From Steinernema hermaphroditum (Eukaryota > Nematoda > Chromadorea > Rhabditida > Steinernematidae): DNA of 64,000 nt. A program made the translations under genes and the position numbers. The stretch lies in contig CM059623.1 in assembly GCA_030435675.1 (NCBI GenBank), positions 11,812,092 to 11,876,091 on the forward strand, in the 5' to 3' direction. Below are positions 50,340 to 62,400 of the stretch, in pieces (position 1 is the first letter of the stretch; every line of letters starts with the position of its first letter). The notes below the pieces were generated by a model. It was given only the letters and a program-made list of their open reading frames with translations, had not been told where the DNA came from and did not search any database.

Positions 50340-51850
50340 TACTCTATCTTTAAGTCAGCTCCTACTAGTGCCTATCGTCTTCTGTGTTGTAACTGGAGGT
50401 GGAGGGGTGCTTGTCGTGGAAGTGCCATCATAGGCCTTTGTTGTGGTAGGCGAGACGGATGATGACGTCGTTCTGGTACTCGTCGTTACGATTGGAAAAG
50501 CAGGTTCAGTGCTTTGTACAGGAATGCTGGAAAGTATACTTGAATTAGACACCGTAGTCGAAGGGGTGACGGCGACATTCGCGGTGGTGGTGAAGGGACT
50601 TGAGCTCGGTCCAAGCGGTAGTATGACAAATGGATGATGAACTAGTCGCGGTGGTCGAAGGGGTCGCGGTTCCAGGCGACGGAGATTTACTGGCTGAAGT
50701 GGCTGAAGGGGGGAGGTTTGTATTATGACTAGAACGATCGCTTATCTACTTAATCGACAGCGGTGGATCCGTAGGAACCACTGGCGGAGCCACAGACAAT
50801 TCGTACCGATGGCTGATCTCTTCTGTGGCGCATTTGTACGGATCTTTCCGATGAAATCCCACAGTGACTTGAGACAATAAGGGTGAGGACCAGCTCTTCT
50901 ATGGGATTCGATATAGCAGGCCTAAACGAACCATAGGCAATGTTTCTTACGTGGTTCCGTTGTCAAACACCGGGAAAACGTCAAATAGATTGCTTCCATC
51001 AAGGCGCTACAAAGAATGTCCATTCCGAAGGTTTGCGGACTCTGAGAACTGAAAGGATATACTTTCGTTCTTTCGGAAGGTGTCTCTTTTGATTCCAGGC
51101 GCCATTCTCGTGTTACTTGAAGACTTACGTATAGGTAGCTATGAGCGGATCTTCGAGCTTTCTAAGTCCGTTTTGGATAGTTTTGACGTCGACTCGCATA
51201 TTTGCTGGGACCGTCTAAAGTGGACTCATCATTGGGTCCTTTGTATTCTATGTGAAATTGGATATAACGAGAGGACCAAATGGAATCCAGCTTCAGATAT
51301 CAGTTATTCTATTGTGTAGTACTTACAATAGGTTCAACGGTGGCCATACCCAGCAGGGGGCAGTTACTAGCTGATGTTTGATACTCGGCGGCATTCGTTG
51401 GTATAAGCACAAAAGCTGGACAATCTCTGCTCACGCTGACTGAGATCAACCCATTGGCGACCGCCGGATGGTGGATGTTTCCGAACTTGCAGTGACCTGC
51501 AATGGATTGGTACTTCTCTTTGCACTTCTCGGCCACCCTTCACTGTGCTATTTTTGACGAAGAGCAGGATCGTGTCCCGCCACTGCAGTGAAGTGATGTT
51601 GAGGCCATCGTAGAGGTCCGATCAGTCAAGAAGGACGCTTTCCGTAAAACGGTCAAAACAGTGCTGTCCGGAATTGACAACTGCTTCCCAGCGGACGAAA
51701 CTCGAGGCTTTGATGGTGTCGTTGGTTCCGTTGTAGAAGAGCGAGGTGAAGGTGAAGTTGGAGAGGCGACTCTTGTCGGAGGACACGAGGAAAACGCAAG
51801 GTCAGGTTGACGCGGGAAACGGGATCGCTCCCGAAGAGCATGAAGGGGAG
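50340..51850 (-). pseudogene. Secreted CUB-like/mucin-type protein, probably broken
   Basis: Minus-strand pieces read like an extracellular protein: LSNFTFTSLFYNGTNDTI with potential N-glycosylation sites, SLQWRDTILLFVKN, CKEKYQSIAGHCKFG, LDGSNLFDVFPVFDNGT, VTVGFHRKDPYKC, then a Ser/Thr/Pro-rich tail (TTSTRTTSSSVSPTTT). An in-frame TGA at 51622-51624 and unresolved junctions prevent a clean model. The start and signal peptide were not found. It is likely a decayed or mis-sequenced member of a nematode CUB-like family. Confidence 0.4.
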
Positions 51851-52400
51851 ATCGGGCTTGATGGAGAGCTCATTGTAAGTGGCTAGCCTACCTGATGCAC
51901 CTGATGCACCTACCTGATCCTAACAGAAGAAGAAGGATACATCGAGCTAAAAGGCGCAGTTGAGTCAAATGTATCTCTGGAAATTCGCACACCAATTGTG
52001 TGACTGAGAAACATGAAGCCTCCTGATCATTTGTTTGCTTTCACCAACCTGTGAGCAAAAGGAAGCTGGAACGATGTGTAGCAGGTCCTATCACAGCCAT
52101 TAAATGATAACAGTTCCAGTAGATGACCAAAATGAAAGCCATAAAAGCTACTTTGGGGCTGCCGCTTAAGGATGCTGGATTTATTTAAAAAGGGATCTAT
52201 GGATCTATACATTCCAGTTCATTTGTCACTTAAGTTGGTGTTGTTCTTCAGTCAGTTACTTTTCTGTATTTTAAATTTCAACACTTTCGGAGATCTCTTC
52301 AGATCTTCAGTTGTTCATTCCACTTAAAGATCCTCAGATTTTCATTCCAATTTTCTCAAATGATACTTGTTAGACGTATGAAAAGAAAAAAGAATGTTCA

Positions 52401-52472
52401 GCCCCATGCCGGATTCGAACCGGCGATCTTCTGATTAGAAGTCAGACGCCTTATCCACTAGGCCAATGGGGC
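52401..52472 (-). tRNA. tRNA-Arg (anticodon TCT)
   Basis: A 72-nt cloverleaf on the minus strand. GCCCCAT pairs with ATGGGGC. The anticodon stem TCTGA/TCAGA encloses loop CTTCTAA, and the T arm has CCGGTTCGAATCCGG. Confidence 0.94.
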
Positions 52473-52590
52473 TTGCTGTCGAGCTTTCGTGGAATGTGTT
52501 TACTGACCGCGTCCTTCAGATAATTATCGTTTAAGAATAGCGTTTAATAAACACATAAACATTGAAAAGTGATCCTGGTACCTGAAAGGC

Positions 52591-53143
52591 CAGTGACTTT
52601 TAAAACGTAAATTTAAAAATTGCAAAAAAGGCAAAATGTTCGGGCTGAGCCGGGGATTGATCCCGGGACCTCTCGCACCCTAAGCGAGAATCATACCACT
52701 AGACCACTCAGCCATACAGGCGCTCTCACCTGGAGTACCTATGAGCCAGAATGTTAATTCCTCTCCCTTCCAAACTCATCCCCCTGTGTGGCCCTCTCCC
52801 GAGGCCCTTTTTCGGTTAGGCGGTGAGGAGTAGCCGAAAAGCGAAAACAGCGTCTCGGCGGTGTAATCGATTGTAATCGGTGCGTATGCGAAGACGTCCC
52901 GCTTTGTTTAGCGACGCCGAGTTACGGCCAGGGCGCACTGCCTAAAAAGACGCGCGAGTCGGCGGCGGCCGCCGGCGGTGGAGGCTAATTGTGGCCGCCG
53001 ATGGAGGGCGAGTGTTTGTTTTTGTGGCGGTGACGACGGAGGTTGTAAATCGACTAAAGGACGCGTGGAGTGGCTGAGGGTGTGCGGTCATGGAGCCCGG
53101 AAAGTGTGAATGTTATCAGACGGAGAAGGGTAGCCATATATGG
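52591..53143. repeat. Dispersed duplication with tRNA-Pro, copy 1
   Basis: About 550 bp nearly identical to 57780-58330. It includes a tRNA-Pro gene, a motif GAGGCCCTTTTTCGG and a GC-rich stretch with GGCGGCGGCCGCCGGCGG. Part of the right end (GTGCGGTCAT, GGAAAGT, CGGAGAAGG) recurs at about 54340-54395, and AGGCGGTGAGGAGTAG recurs at about 57119. Confidence 0.9.
52643..52713 (-). tRNA. tRNA-Pro (anticodon AGG)
   Basis: A 71-nt cloverleaf on the minus strand. GGCTGAG pairs with CTCAGCC. The anticodon stem CTCGC/GCGAG encloses loop TTAGGGT, and the T arm is CCGGG-ATCAATC-CCCGG. Confidence 0.92.
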
Positions 53144-53238
53144 AATAGACCATTAAGTAGGTAAATGTTTATTCAAGTACATGCGAATGTAGTAAGGAAG
53201 TGTTTATCAGATTGACAAATAAACAAAGGGTTGAAAGA

Positions 53239-54004
53239 TTAATTGATACAAGAGAACAAGAATTTAAGAGCGTCCCAGATAGATCCACGACGGTCAAAAT
53301 TATACTGAGCACAATATTGACATAGATCTTCAGCATCGAACGAGACGTGGCCGATGAACCGAAAATTATGCGTCAAGCCTCCTTGGAGCCAATTTTTTTG
53401 TCCAATCTGGATCTCATTGGAACCGTCTAAATCAAGGCCCAGCATGCAACTTACGTTCTCCGAAGCCCAGTGTAGAACGAGCGAGGTAAATTTTTTGGCT
53501 AAATCTATAACATGTAGTCGCCTGAGATGTCCGTACTTCAGCTGCTGGATCAGAAAGTCCTCATGATTCGGAAAGTAACATAATATGAGTGATGATATGG
53601 GAACATTTGAAAAATTCCAATTTGTTCAGAGGCCGAAGTGAACAATAATATATCTAGATGAGCTGAGTAAGACAGACGACTTCTTATAAGTCGAAACACA
53701 TGTTCTGTGAACTTCGGCAGAGAGAAAAAGCTCTGCTCCACTAAGTGGACCTCCGTGATCACTGCGAAATGGTTGTTAGAAAGAACCTCTTCCAGTGATA
53801 AAGTATGGTCCCAGTCCCATCTTATAAATCCAATATAAATCCTACATCCAATACAGAAATGTCCAATTTGAGTTCCAGGCGTCTTGCAGGATGAGTTTGG
53901 GAAATATTACCCCAATGTCCGTCGAGATTCTGGAGATCTTGAAGAGTCTTCTTGTCGACCATGTTTGACACATTTTCGAGAAAAGCGAGTGGCAAACAGC
54001 CCAT
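53239..54004 (-). pseudogene. F-box-like family member, copy 3, decayed
   Basis: Fragments in different frames match copies 1 and 2: MGCLPLAFLENVSNMVDKKT at the start, EQSFFSLPKFTEHVFRL in the middle and EDLCQYCAQYN near the end. Frameshifts and a shortened C-terminus disrupt it. Its central patch is nearly identical to copy 2, although the rest is more diverged. Confidence 0.8.
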
Positions 54005-54119
54005 ATTCGGCTATTCGCCTTTGGGTTCGAGGAAACAAGGCTTTTTGAGTTCAGTTTTGCTCTGAAAAAGTTTAAATGGTATAAAGTAAATGGTTGCAAG
54101 GCACTTAGCATCACTTCCT

Positions 54120-55383
54120 AGACTTCGCTCGAGTTTAGGTGATAAAGGTCTAGTTGTCTAGTGGGTAGCACGACTACCAGCAAAACACACAAAAGGCGGC
54201 AATCCGGATGGCGACATCATTGGCACTGCAAGGTGGCGGGTAGTGTCCCGATGATGATATCTAGATGTCTGGAGGTTTGAGTTTAAACAATAATCCTCGT
54301 GTAGAGAAGACCATCTTGGCCAAGTAGACCATCAACACCGGGTGCGCGGTCATAGAGTCCGGAAAGTCTAATGTGATCAAACGGAGAAGGATGGGAAGAT
54401 TGTCCGGGTGAAATGGTTAGTGAGGTTTTAGGTCTAAATACATCGACTGGAATAGTTGGCACCATGGTGGATTTGGTTCAATATCGCCATTGGTATAGTA
54501 TACATTGTTTATGCTGAATTCAATTTCTACATAAATGGGTTATTTTATTTGATAAACAACATTACAAAACTTTCTTTGTAGAAACTTGTTCTCTCTAGCG
54601 AGTATTCACAATACGGAGTCTCAGCGTTCTTGCTGTTCACCACGCTTCCAGCACTAGTGCAGTGAACCAAAAACCACTTACCTACGCCCTCTCAGTAATT
54701 CTGTCCGTCTGCTAAGATCGATAATGAATTTACATAGTATCTTGCTGGAACCAGTTCCTTCATTTGTGACCCAGTGACCGGTGGGGTCGTCCAGAATGAG
54801 AAAACGCCACTCACTCTCTCTGAGTGAGCGATCGTTCTTGGCCATCGTTGGTGGGCTTCGAAAAATGCCACAGATTATGCCACAGCAACAGTACTTCTGG
54901 TAGTCCAGTTTGACATGAAAGGTGAACGCTTCCCAGGCATGACATTATACGTGATTTTCTGAGTCCTGGACCAGGACTGTGCAAGTCTCGAGTCTTGAGT
55001 CTCGAGTCTCGAGGTCTCCAGGTTGAAAAGTCTCCTCTCGCACAGCCCTGGTCCTGGTGCAAGTTCCTTCATGAGGTACTCTTGATCTCCAGGTTCGTAT
55101 CACAATTTGAACTTCGAAAGTGGACATCCTTCAAAAGATGTCCAGGCAATTCTAACGACATGTCCTTGTGGTTAACTGCCTGATATCTGTGGAATAGACT
55201 AGCGGATAGAATTCTTCACAATAAGTGTAGTTCAGGTCGGGTACAACTGGTTCCAAGACATCTGACCCCACGGACGACTGATTTCCATTCTCGTTTGGAA
55301 ACATTTCTGTTACCATGTGTAAACCCAATTTATTAACATTAACAATTCGGCTACATAGATTAATCTATTCAGCGGTGGATTCT
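54120..55383. other. Non-coding interval
   Basis: No gene is recognised. It contains a partial copy of the 52591-53143 duplication edge (about 54340-54395) and a short direct repeat cluster of CTCGAGTCTTGAGTCTCGAG at 54990-55015. Confidence 0.5.
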
Positions 55384-56385
55384 TCAGGCCTGTCCAAGAG
55401 GAATTTCACAAATTCCCGCGAAAGGCAAAAACTGCATGTCGCATGCAAATGATTTCCAACCTAAGAGTCCGTTGTTGTTGTTGTACATCTGCAAACAGAC
55501 GATAAAACAGGGTCACACAGTTGCTTCTCACAGTGAAGCATTGAGTGCGCCCGATAGGTTCGCGTTTATAGAACTTGTGGTAGTCCATCTTCGATCCGTC
55601 GCTCCAGACGGGCTTCAGAGAAGCGTCGTAGCGAGCACCGATCCACGCGGAGTTGCCGAAGCTCTCATCGATAAGAATCTTCTCCACGATCGCCTCGGTG
55701 GTGTCATCGTGGATAGACGCCAAGTGGCCCTTCCACCTGTCCTGACACCACTTCTCGACCAGTTGCCAGGTCAAGAAAACCGGATCAGCGATTTTGGAGG
55801 CGTAGGCGCCGTGACAGATGGCGCCACTGGGACACGAAGATGAGGGAGGAGCTACAAGGAGTAATCAAGGTTCACAGAGGCACGTACCTAGGGGAGTGGT
55901 GGGTGGAGGATTTCCCGGTTCTGACGGCGTCTCACAGACGTGCATCGCTATCTCATTGCAGTTCCTGGCGGACCACAGTCCGGTCACACTGTCCACCATG
56001 AGGCAGTCATTTCCACTGACGGTAGAAGGCTCTCCGGCGGCCCAGTTACTGTAGTCAAAAGTGGCGTTGTCGGCCCACTTCCAGATGCTGTCATCGTTCT
56101 TGTCGCTTCATCCAAGCCAGTAGTTCCCATCGAACTTCTCTGAAACTCAAAATGTGTTCGTTTCGACGGTGAATCCACACTTCTAAGCAGCTCATTCTCC
56201 TCCTTAGTGTGCACCGACGCTATCGTGTAAGAGAAATAATAACAATAGAGTACGGCGTCGTCGTACGACTGGGTCCCTTCGGTGGGAAGGAAACACTTCT
56301 ATCCGTCAGAACTCAGGAAATTCTCTTGCATACAATAATTTGCCGAAGCCGTGGCAAAGAGCGCTAAAAGAAGAAGTGCCAACAT
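55384..56385 (-). pseudogene. Double C-type lectin domain protein with two stop codons
   Basis: From ATG 56385: a signal peptide (MLALLLLALFATASA), then C-type lectin domain 1 (SYTIASVHTKEENELL, WAAGEPSTVSGNDCLMV, CNEIAMHVCE), a proline-rich linker, and domain 2 (KGHLASIHDDTTEAI, WIGARYDASLKPVWSDG, then across an intron at about 55490-55537 WKSFACDMQFLPFAGICE). Secreted lectins of this layout are common in nematode immunity. Two in-frame stops, TAG at 56299-56301 (before KCFLP) and TGA at 56108-56110 (after YWLG, where Trp or Ala is usual), disrupt it. No EPN/QPD carbohydrate-binding triad is evident in domain 2. Confidence 0.75.
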
Positions 56386-56389
56386 CGTC

Positions 56390-57779
56390 GTGGAGCGACG
56401 ATGTTCTCGTCAAGATGGAAGCGCTCCTTTATAATAAACTACTAGCGTCAATGATCAGAAGTAGGCTGATAAGGTGCAGACCATCTTCTATCTACTGTTT
56501 CGCGAGGTGATAAAACTAGCTGTCCCTTAGGAGAGTCATCAATTGAGTATCCGTTTTTGTGTTCACGTTGTGATCTAAGGCTATCATGGAGACATGTGGC
56601 TTTCATTTCGATTTGAGCTCTTTTGCCGAGCATTCAGTGAAGGCTTCAGATTATTGCGTTGTGGTCAGAAAATCAGGCTAATTCCACTCTTCCCTCTCTG
56701 CTATACAAACTGAAAACAAATATGGAGCCATCACTAGGAAACACCACTCTGAGGAGGAACTGATAATTTGTAGACCCGCGTGACTGAATGATAACCTCTG
56801 ATGTGCACAAATACGGCAAACAGAAAACGTTTTTGCATTCATTTTGAGTGTGACCTAACAGCGAGGTGTTTACACACTTTGAAGTACTTCATTATGTTTT
56901 GTGTAAGCCACTTGTACAGTAGTTGTATTTGCATAACTCGCATTAAATTGAAATGCGAGGAAAAGTCATGGATTCACACAGACCTCTATCTTCTTAAATA
57001 TGAAACCTGACCGTGCAGACATAAACATGAAGTTGATCAGTGGGATTCGGGGCTGAAACGCTTATTCAAATAATCGCAAAAAAGGTGATCGTTCTTGGCT
57101 GTCGTTGTTGACACAATTAGGCGGTGAGGAGTAGTCCGGTTTCTGTTCTGGTTTTCCTGAAAAGAATATCACCGAGCTGTAGAGTTGTGCGGGTTCGGGA
57201 TGGCGAGGATCCGACTACGATATTCTGAAGATTTATCTTTGTTCGTCTCACGAACAAAGGAACGGAGCTTCTCCAGCTAAGCAGAGGAGAAGACGCTCGA
57301 ATCCATCCTCAGTACTCTGTACAACAACAAACACTCTCTGAGGTCGTCTTTCCCCTGCCGAGTGACCTTCCCGTGGAACTCCCTTCGAGAACAACTGTCT
57401 TAAGTTCTTAAGAATATTCTGACCCAAACGGAAGCTGAAGTCCATGCGCATCCCATACTTTTGATGAATTTAGTCATAGGTCGCAAGGATTCTGTGAAAC
57501 CATTTGATCCAGAGTCAGCAAAGAAAGTTGGTGTATTTTTTTGGATATTCGTAAGCCTTTATGAGCCTATGAATAGACGATGAGTTGAATAGACCTTGTA
57601 TTTCTGTCATATCCTTATAAGACCCAAAAAGTTTTGAACCATTTAGGATATTTGTTTCAAGTGGCCTCGGTTGAATAATAAATCATGAGTGAAATCTGGC
57701 CAATTTGTTCCAAAACTCCTATGAAATATGAACTGTCCTTTTAAGTACTTCTTAAATCATCTAAATGCCTTCGGGGCTA
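56390..57779. other. Non-coding interval
   Basis: No gene is recognised on either strand. A short motif AGGCGGTGAGGAGTAG at about 57119 recurs in the tRNA-Pro duplications. Confidence 0.5.
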
Positions 57780-58330
57780 ATGAGTTTTAAGACATAAATT
57801 TAAAAGTTGCGAAAAAGACAAAAAGTTCGGGCTGAGCAGGGGATTGATCCCGGGACCTCTCGCACCCTAAGCGAGAATCATACCACTAGACCACTCAGCC
57901 GTTCGAGTCATGTCACCTGGAGTACCTATGAGCCAGAATGCTAATTCCTCTCCCTTCCAAACTCATCCCCTTGTGTGGCCCTCTCCCGAGGCCCTTTTTC
58001 GGTTAGGCGGTGAGGAGTAGCCGAAAGGCGAAAACAGCGTCTCGGCGGTGTAATCGATTGTAATCGGTGCGTATGCGAAGACGTCCCGCTTTGTTTAGCG
58101 ACGCCGAGTTACGGCCAGGGCGCACTGCCTAAAAAGACGCGCGAGTCGGCGGCGGCCGCCGGCGGTGGAGGCTAATTGTGGCCGCCGATGGAGGGCGAGT
58201 GTTTGTTTTTGTGGCGGTGACGACGGAGGTTGTAAATCGACTAAAGGACGCGTGGAGTGGCTGAGGGTGTGCGGTCATAGAGCCCCGAAAGTGTGAATGT
58301 GATCAGACGGAGAAGAATAGGCATAGATGG
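57780..58330. repeat. Dispersed duplication with tRNA-Pro, copy 2
   Basis: Near-identical to 52591-53143, same orientation, about 5.2 kb away. Sequence outside these limits is unrelated. Confidence 0.9.
57830..57900 (-). tRNA. tRNA-Pro (anticodon AGG), second copy
   Basis: Identical to the tRNA at 52643-52713 except for one G to T change in the 3' strand of the T stem (CCCTG instead of CCCGG), which breaks one base pair. Boxes and terminator are kept, so it may still be expressed. Confidence 0.85.
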
Positions 58331-58845
58331 ACCTAATCGAAACACTGACAGAAATTTGCTAGCTTGACACCAGAATCAGTTTGATCTCAAGCCTCCTTGT
58401 CAAAACTCAAGGTCCGCCACCTATGTCACCACGATAATAGCCCCTTTCTTTGCACCAGCACGAGCAACTAGTCCTCTCCCCCGTATTGATGAATTCGTTG
58501 TCGTCGCCCTTTTTTTGCTGAATAATCGCGAATTCCATTTCCAAAGCGCGGCGCACTTTGCGGACGTTCGGAACATGAAACGGAACACCACATACGTGCA
58601 ATCCTGAATGAACCGAATGGACTAATTTGTACGGGGAGGTTAGAAACAAATTAATGGAGGGCCTCTGCAATTTCGAAGGATTAGCTTGAGGGTCATCTTT
58701 CCAAAGCTCCAAAACTGCAAAGAAATCGAGAAAATGTTTGCGTTCTGTTGATACGCTGCCTGTGATAGATAGCAGATCATATGTGCTATGATCAGAGAAC
58801 TTCTCTAGGATGTAAGAATACTTGATTCCCCTCTTAAGTGAACTA

Positions 58846-59423
58846 CAGGGTGATACAATAGTTCTGTAACGCCGGTTTCAGTTGTTCGTTATTTGTCATT
58901 TTTTGAATTGGTCGCGTTTTCTCGCCGCGATATTCCAATTCAGCATCTATTTCTGCTCACTGACCCTTTCTTACTTTTTGCGTTACTTTAACACTCGGTC
59001 TTGCAAGAGTGTTTCCATGAGGTGCGTTTTTCAACCATAGTGATAATTTTCTCTGTTTCACAAATTCCGTCCCATACTATCACAGAAGCAGGGAAGTGGT
59101 TTTTTTTCATCTCCATAGTTTTTGGCGAGCCTTTCTTGGGGATCTGGCAGTGATTCTGCGGATTGGGGTTGGGATACACCGTAAAAACCTTTCCATCTGT
59201 CAAGACGACATTGCTCAGACGGCAACGAACGACCACGGTCAAAAATTTTCCTAAACGTTTGGAGGCCTGCATTGCGGCAAAATGTGGTCACTTCAAACTG
59301 AATCTATGACGCATTATGTAGTTTTTCCTGCTCTGTCTTGTGGTAAATCTCGCTTGTCTCATTTCGCTCACGCTTTCGAGATACGCTCGGTTTTTAGCGT
59401 TACAAAGCTTTTGTGTCACCCTG
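58846..59423. mobile_element. Degenerate mariner-like element
   Basis: A 578-bp unit with inverted ends CAGGGTGA(T/C)ACAA, flanked by TA on both sides (58844-58845 and 59424-59425), the target duplication of Tc1/mariner elements. The minus strand has transposase remnants in shifted frames: VVLTDGKVFTV (family TDEKxF, the Glu lost) and PASVIVWDGICETEK (family WGGI). Internally deleted and inactive. Confidence 0.85.
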
Positions 59424-59425
59424 TA

Positions 59426-62400
59426 TAGACATTCCCTACGTTGTTAGCACTATGCCTGTTTCTTATATCATTGTTTTGTATGGAAAAGCAAACTCTTTCC
59501 GGAAATTTGTCCTTTCTGAAAGGCCCGCCACTTCTAAATGCCCTATAAAACTGTTGTAAACATGTTATGTCGTTGCCAGTTTCATGGAACTTTGCAAAGA
59601 TGTTGTTTTTCGCCGGTCCGTTTGGGTTTCTTCTAGATGTAGGCCCTAGATGTCGGTCTTTCCACCGAGTGCAGCAAATGCTTTGCCCCATAACCCATAG
59701 TTCAACCCTTGACTTGATGGGAATTATTCCTGGGGTTCCCTCCAAGTATAATTCGTCTTTTTTTGCCAGTAAATAGCCCAAAGATTTTCGGGATCAAGGA
59801 GTCTGACCATCTAAGGCTATCCAATAACTTCATGATGACTTGGAAGAGGAAATATTCCTAGACACATAGGACACACGTGCATCAAAACACAAAGATATTC
59901 GCCTCGGTGGCCCTCATTCTTCTTGTTTACATCTGAATTTTAGATCTGTCTGATGATACTAGATGTCACGTTTGCTCCCTAGATACGTTGAACCCAGTCG
60001 CCTGCTAGGCAACCGTGTGATGCCCCTGTTGTTCGTAGATCATTCCTAGAAGTGGCAGGTCATGTTATCTCCCTGTTTGTTTCTGTACCTGCAGCCATCC
60101 GTATTCAAGAAGAATATGCATGTCCAACCCCCCCTCACTTCAACGCACATCATAGAACAAACGGCGTTTTCGGAATTATCCACCTACTTGGACGCCCACG
60201 TCACGTTCAAAGATCACTCCCATAAATGATGTAAGCTCCGTGATCAGGAAATAATGGCTTTTAACAAGTAAACTGCGTGAAGATCTTTCTATGTAGTGTG
60301 GTGAGGCTTTCCAGTGTACTAAATAAAGCTGGCATCAGGTTAGAGTTTCCTTGGGAAAACAGAATTATTTGATAATTAGCTTGTTGTTGGTTCCAACAAA
60401 CGTATTGCCGAGGCGATTTTAAGCGAGAGCCACCAGATACAAATGACTTCAGATCTGGATTATCCAAAAATCTTTATTGTTAATTTGTAGTAAACAGCCA
60501 GAGTAAACACGTCCGGGTTTCCGAAACAAATGCTGTGGCAATGAAATACAATATGTGACACACCCTTATCAAACTAAAACGTCGTAAGACCAATAAAACC
60601 TACAGTTCTTTAAGTTCTTGTTGATTCAAAGCTAGCCTGAACTCAAATGTTTAGAACGCCTTGCGACGAACTGACGCATTTTTTATTAATTTGGTTGTTT
60701 GCTTTGGTGATTCGATGGAATCATGTTGCGCAATATTTCAAACAAAGGCGGAGACGGATTGCTTCCAAAATTTGTGTTCACAGTTTCACTCATCGACTGA
60801 AAAGTACGTTGTCTTTGTGAGATTTTGCATGCTGCCTATCAACGTTGCTTAGATTTACTTTATCATTTGTGTCAGCATCTTATTCTTTCTTATCCTTGTT
60901 CGTATTATTTTGATTGTTTCTTTAGTTGCTTTACGGTCTTTGTTAAATCAGAGTGGCCGTTGTCCTTTTAGGGTTTTATTGTTCTTTTGCAAGGAAGTTT
61001 GAATTAGAGTATAGCCAAGGTTCTGCTCTCTTCATAGGTTGTTTCGTTCAATTTTTGCAGGATTTCGGAATGCAACTATTCGTTAACGGCATTAGGTTTT
61101 CGCTTAGGCACATGTCTAGAGATTTAAAGCGAGCCCTGTTTTGTTGGTTTGCATATGGTGCAGAATGTGCTGGTCCTTTTCCTAGACATGCCTAAACATC
61201 TATTGGGTTGGTGTATTGTTGCCTATAAAGTGGACTGAAGTTGTACATAAGAACGATGAATACTTTGTCTGAAATCTTTGTGTTTTGTTTCTGCAAATGA
61301 TCTGACATTTTCAATGCACCAATCCAATAGAATCTTCAGTTCACATTGGTTTCGTGTTCCGAAACCAAACCCTTTTCGGAATTCGGAATTTTCGAAGACG
61401 ATTGTCAGCTTCTCTTTAATTTTGAAATTCTTGAAAGTTTGAACGAAGCCGGACTAGTTAAGTGATGCTTCCACATACAGGAAGATATCGGAATTGGTGG
61501 TTCGCCCACGAAGAGAACTCCTCGATGATGGAGCGATTTTTTTGTGTTACAGAACTATTGGTTCGCCCAATAGATATTAGTCAACAAATGCATATATTAA
61601 TTTCAAACGTCGTTTTCTATGTATCGAGCTTTTCAAATTTAAAAACTTAATTTAAAAAAATTTTTTAATTTTAAAATAAAAAAAAAATTTAAATTTCTTG
61701 ACGATGTGCCTTCACCATATTGTGTAACATTTCAGCTTATTAGTCACCACCTCCAAAGCTAAGAGTCACCGTTGACCAACTCCAGGCCATCCATGGCCAT
61801 CATCGGAGTCAATCCCTAACCAGACCCGCGGGAACGCTTACAGCCGACGACATTTCATTTCCGCGATTCCGGCTCTCTTTTCGCGACGAACGCGCGCCGC
61901 GTCCATAAATATTTCTGACGAATCTTCTTCCTCCGCCCGATCTTAGACGTCGCTGACAATTGAGTCATTCCGACGAACGTGTTCTCCGTTTTCAGCCGCC
62001 GGCGCCGTTCGCAGAACCCAAGTAGGCGGAAGAGAAGCTGTTTTTAGAGTCGGATTTCGTGTTTTGCTTTACGTATGTGGATCTGTGATCATGGCGCTTT
62101 GGGGATGTGGATGTCATGAGGAGACAACTCGGGTATTTCCACAGAAATGACTAATTAGGATTACTCAGATTTCAGGCTTTCAAAACGATCACTTTTTTTT
62201 TGAAATATCTCCTTTCACTGTCGCTCCATGCGTGCGCTCTTCATCGACAAGTCGTCAAATCGGTTTTGTCATAAAACGTCGCACCCCCACACGCAACCTT
62301 CACGCTCAGCGTGACGTTTCACTTTCTCTGACGTGCCAAGTTCGAAAGACCGCTTTTCGTACCCGGAAACTCATCCTTTGTTCCCTAGATAGACGAGCTA

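Noticed and set aside
59416..59781. 121-codon minus-strand frame beside the mariner relic
   Set aside because: No recognisable domain, partly overlaps the element end, and nothing upstream supports a gene.
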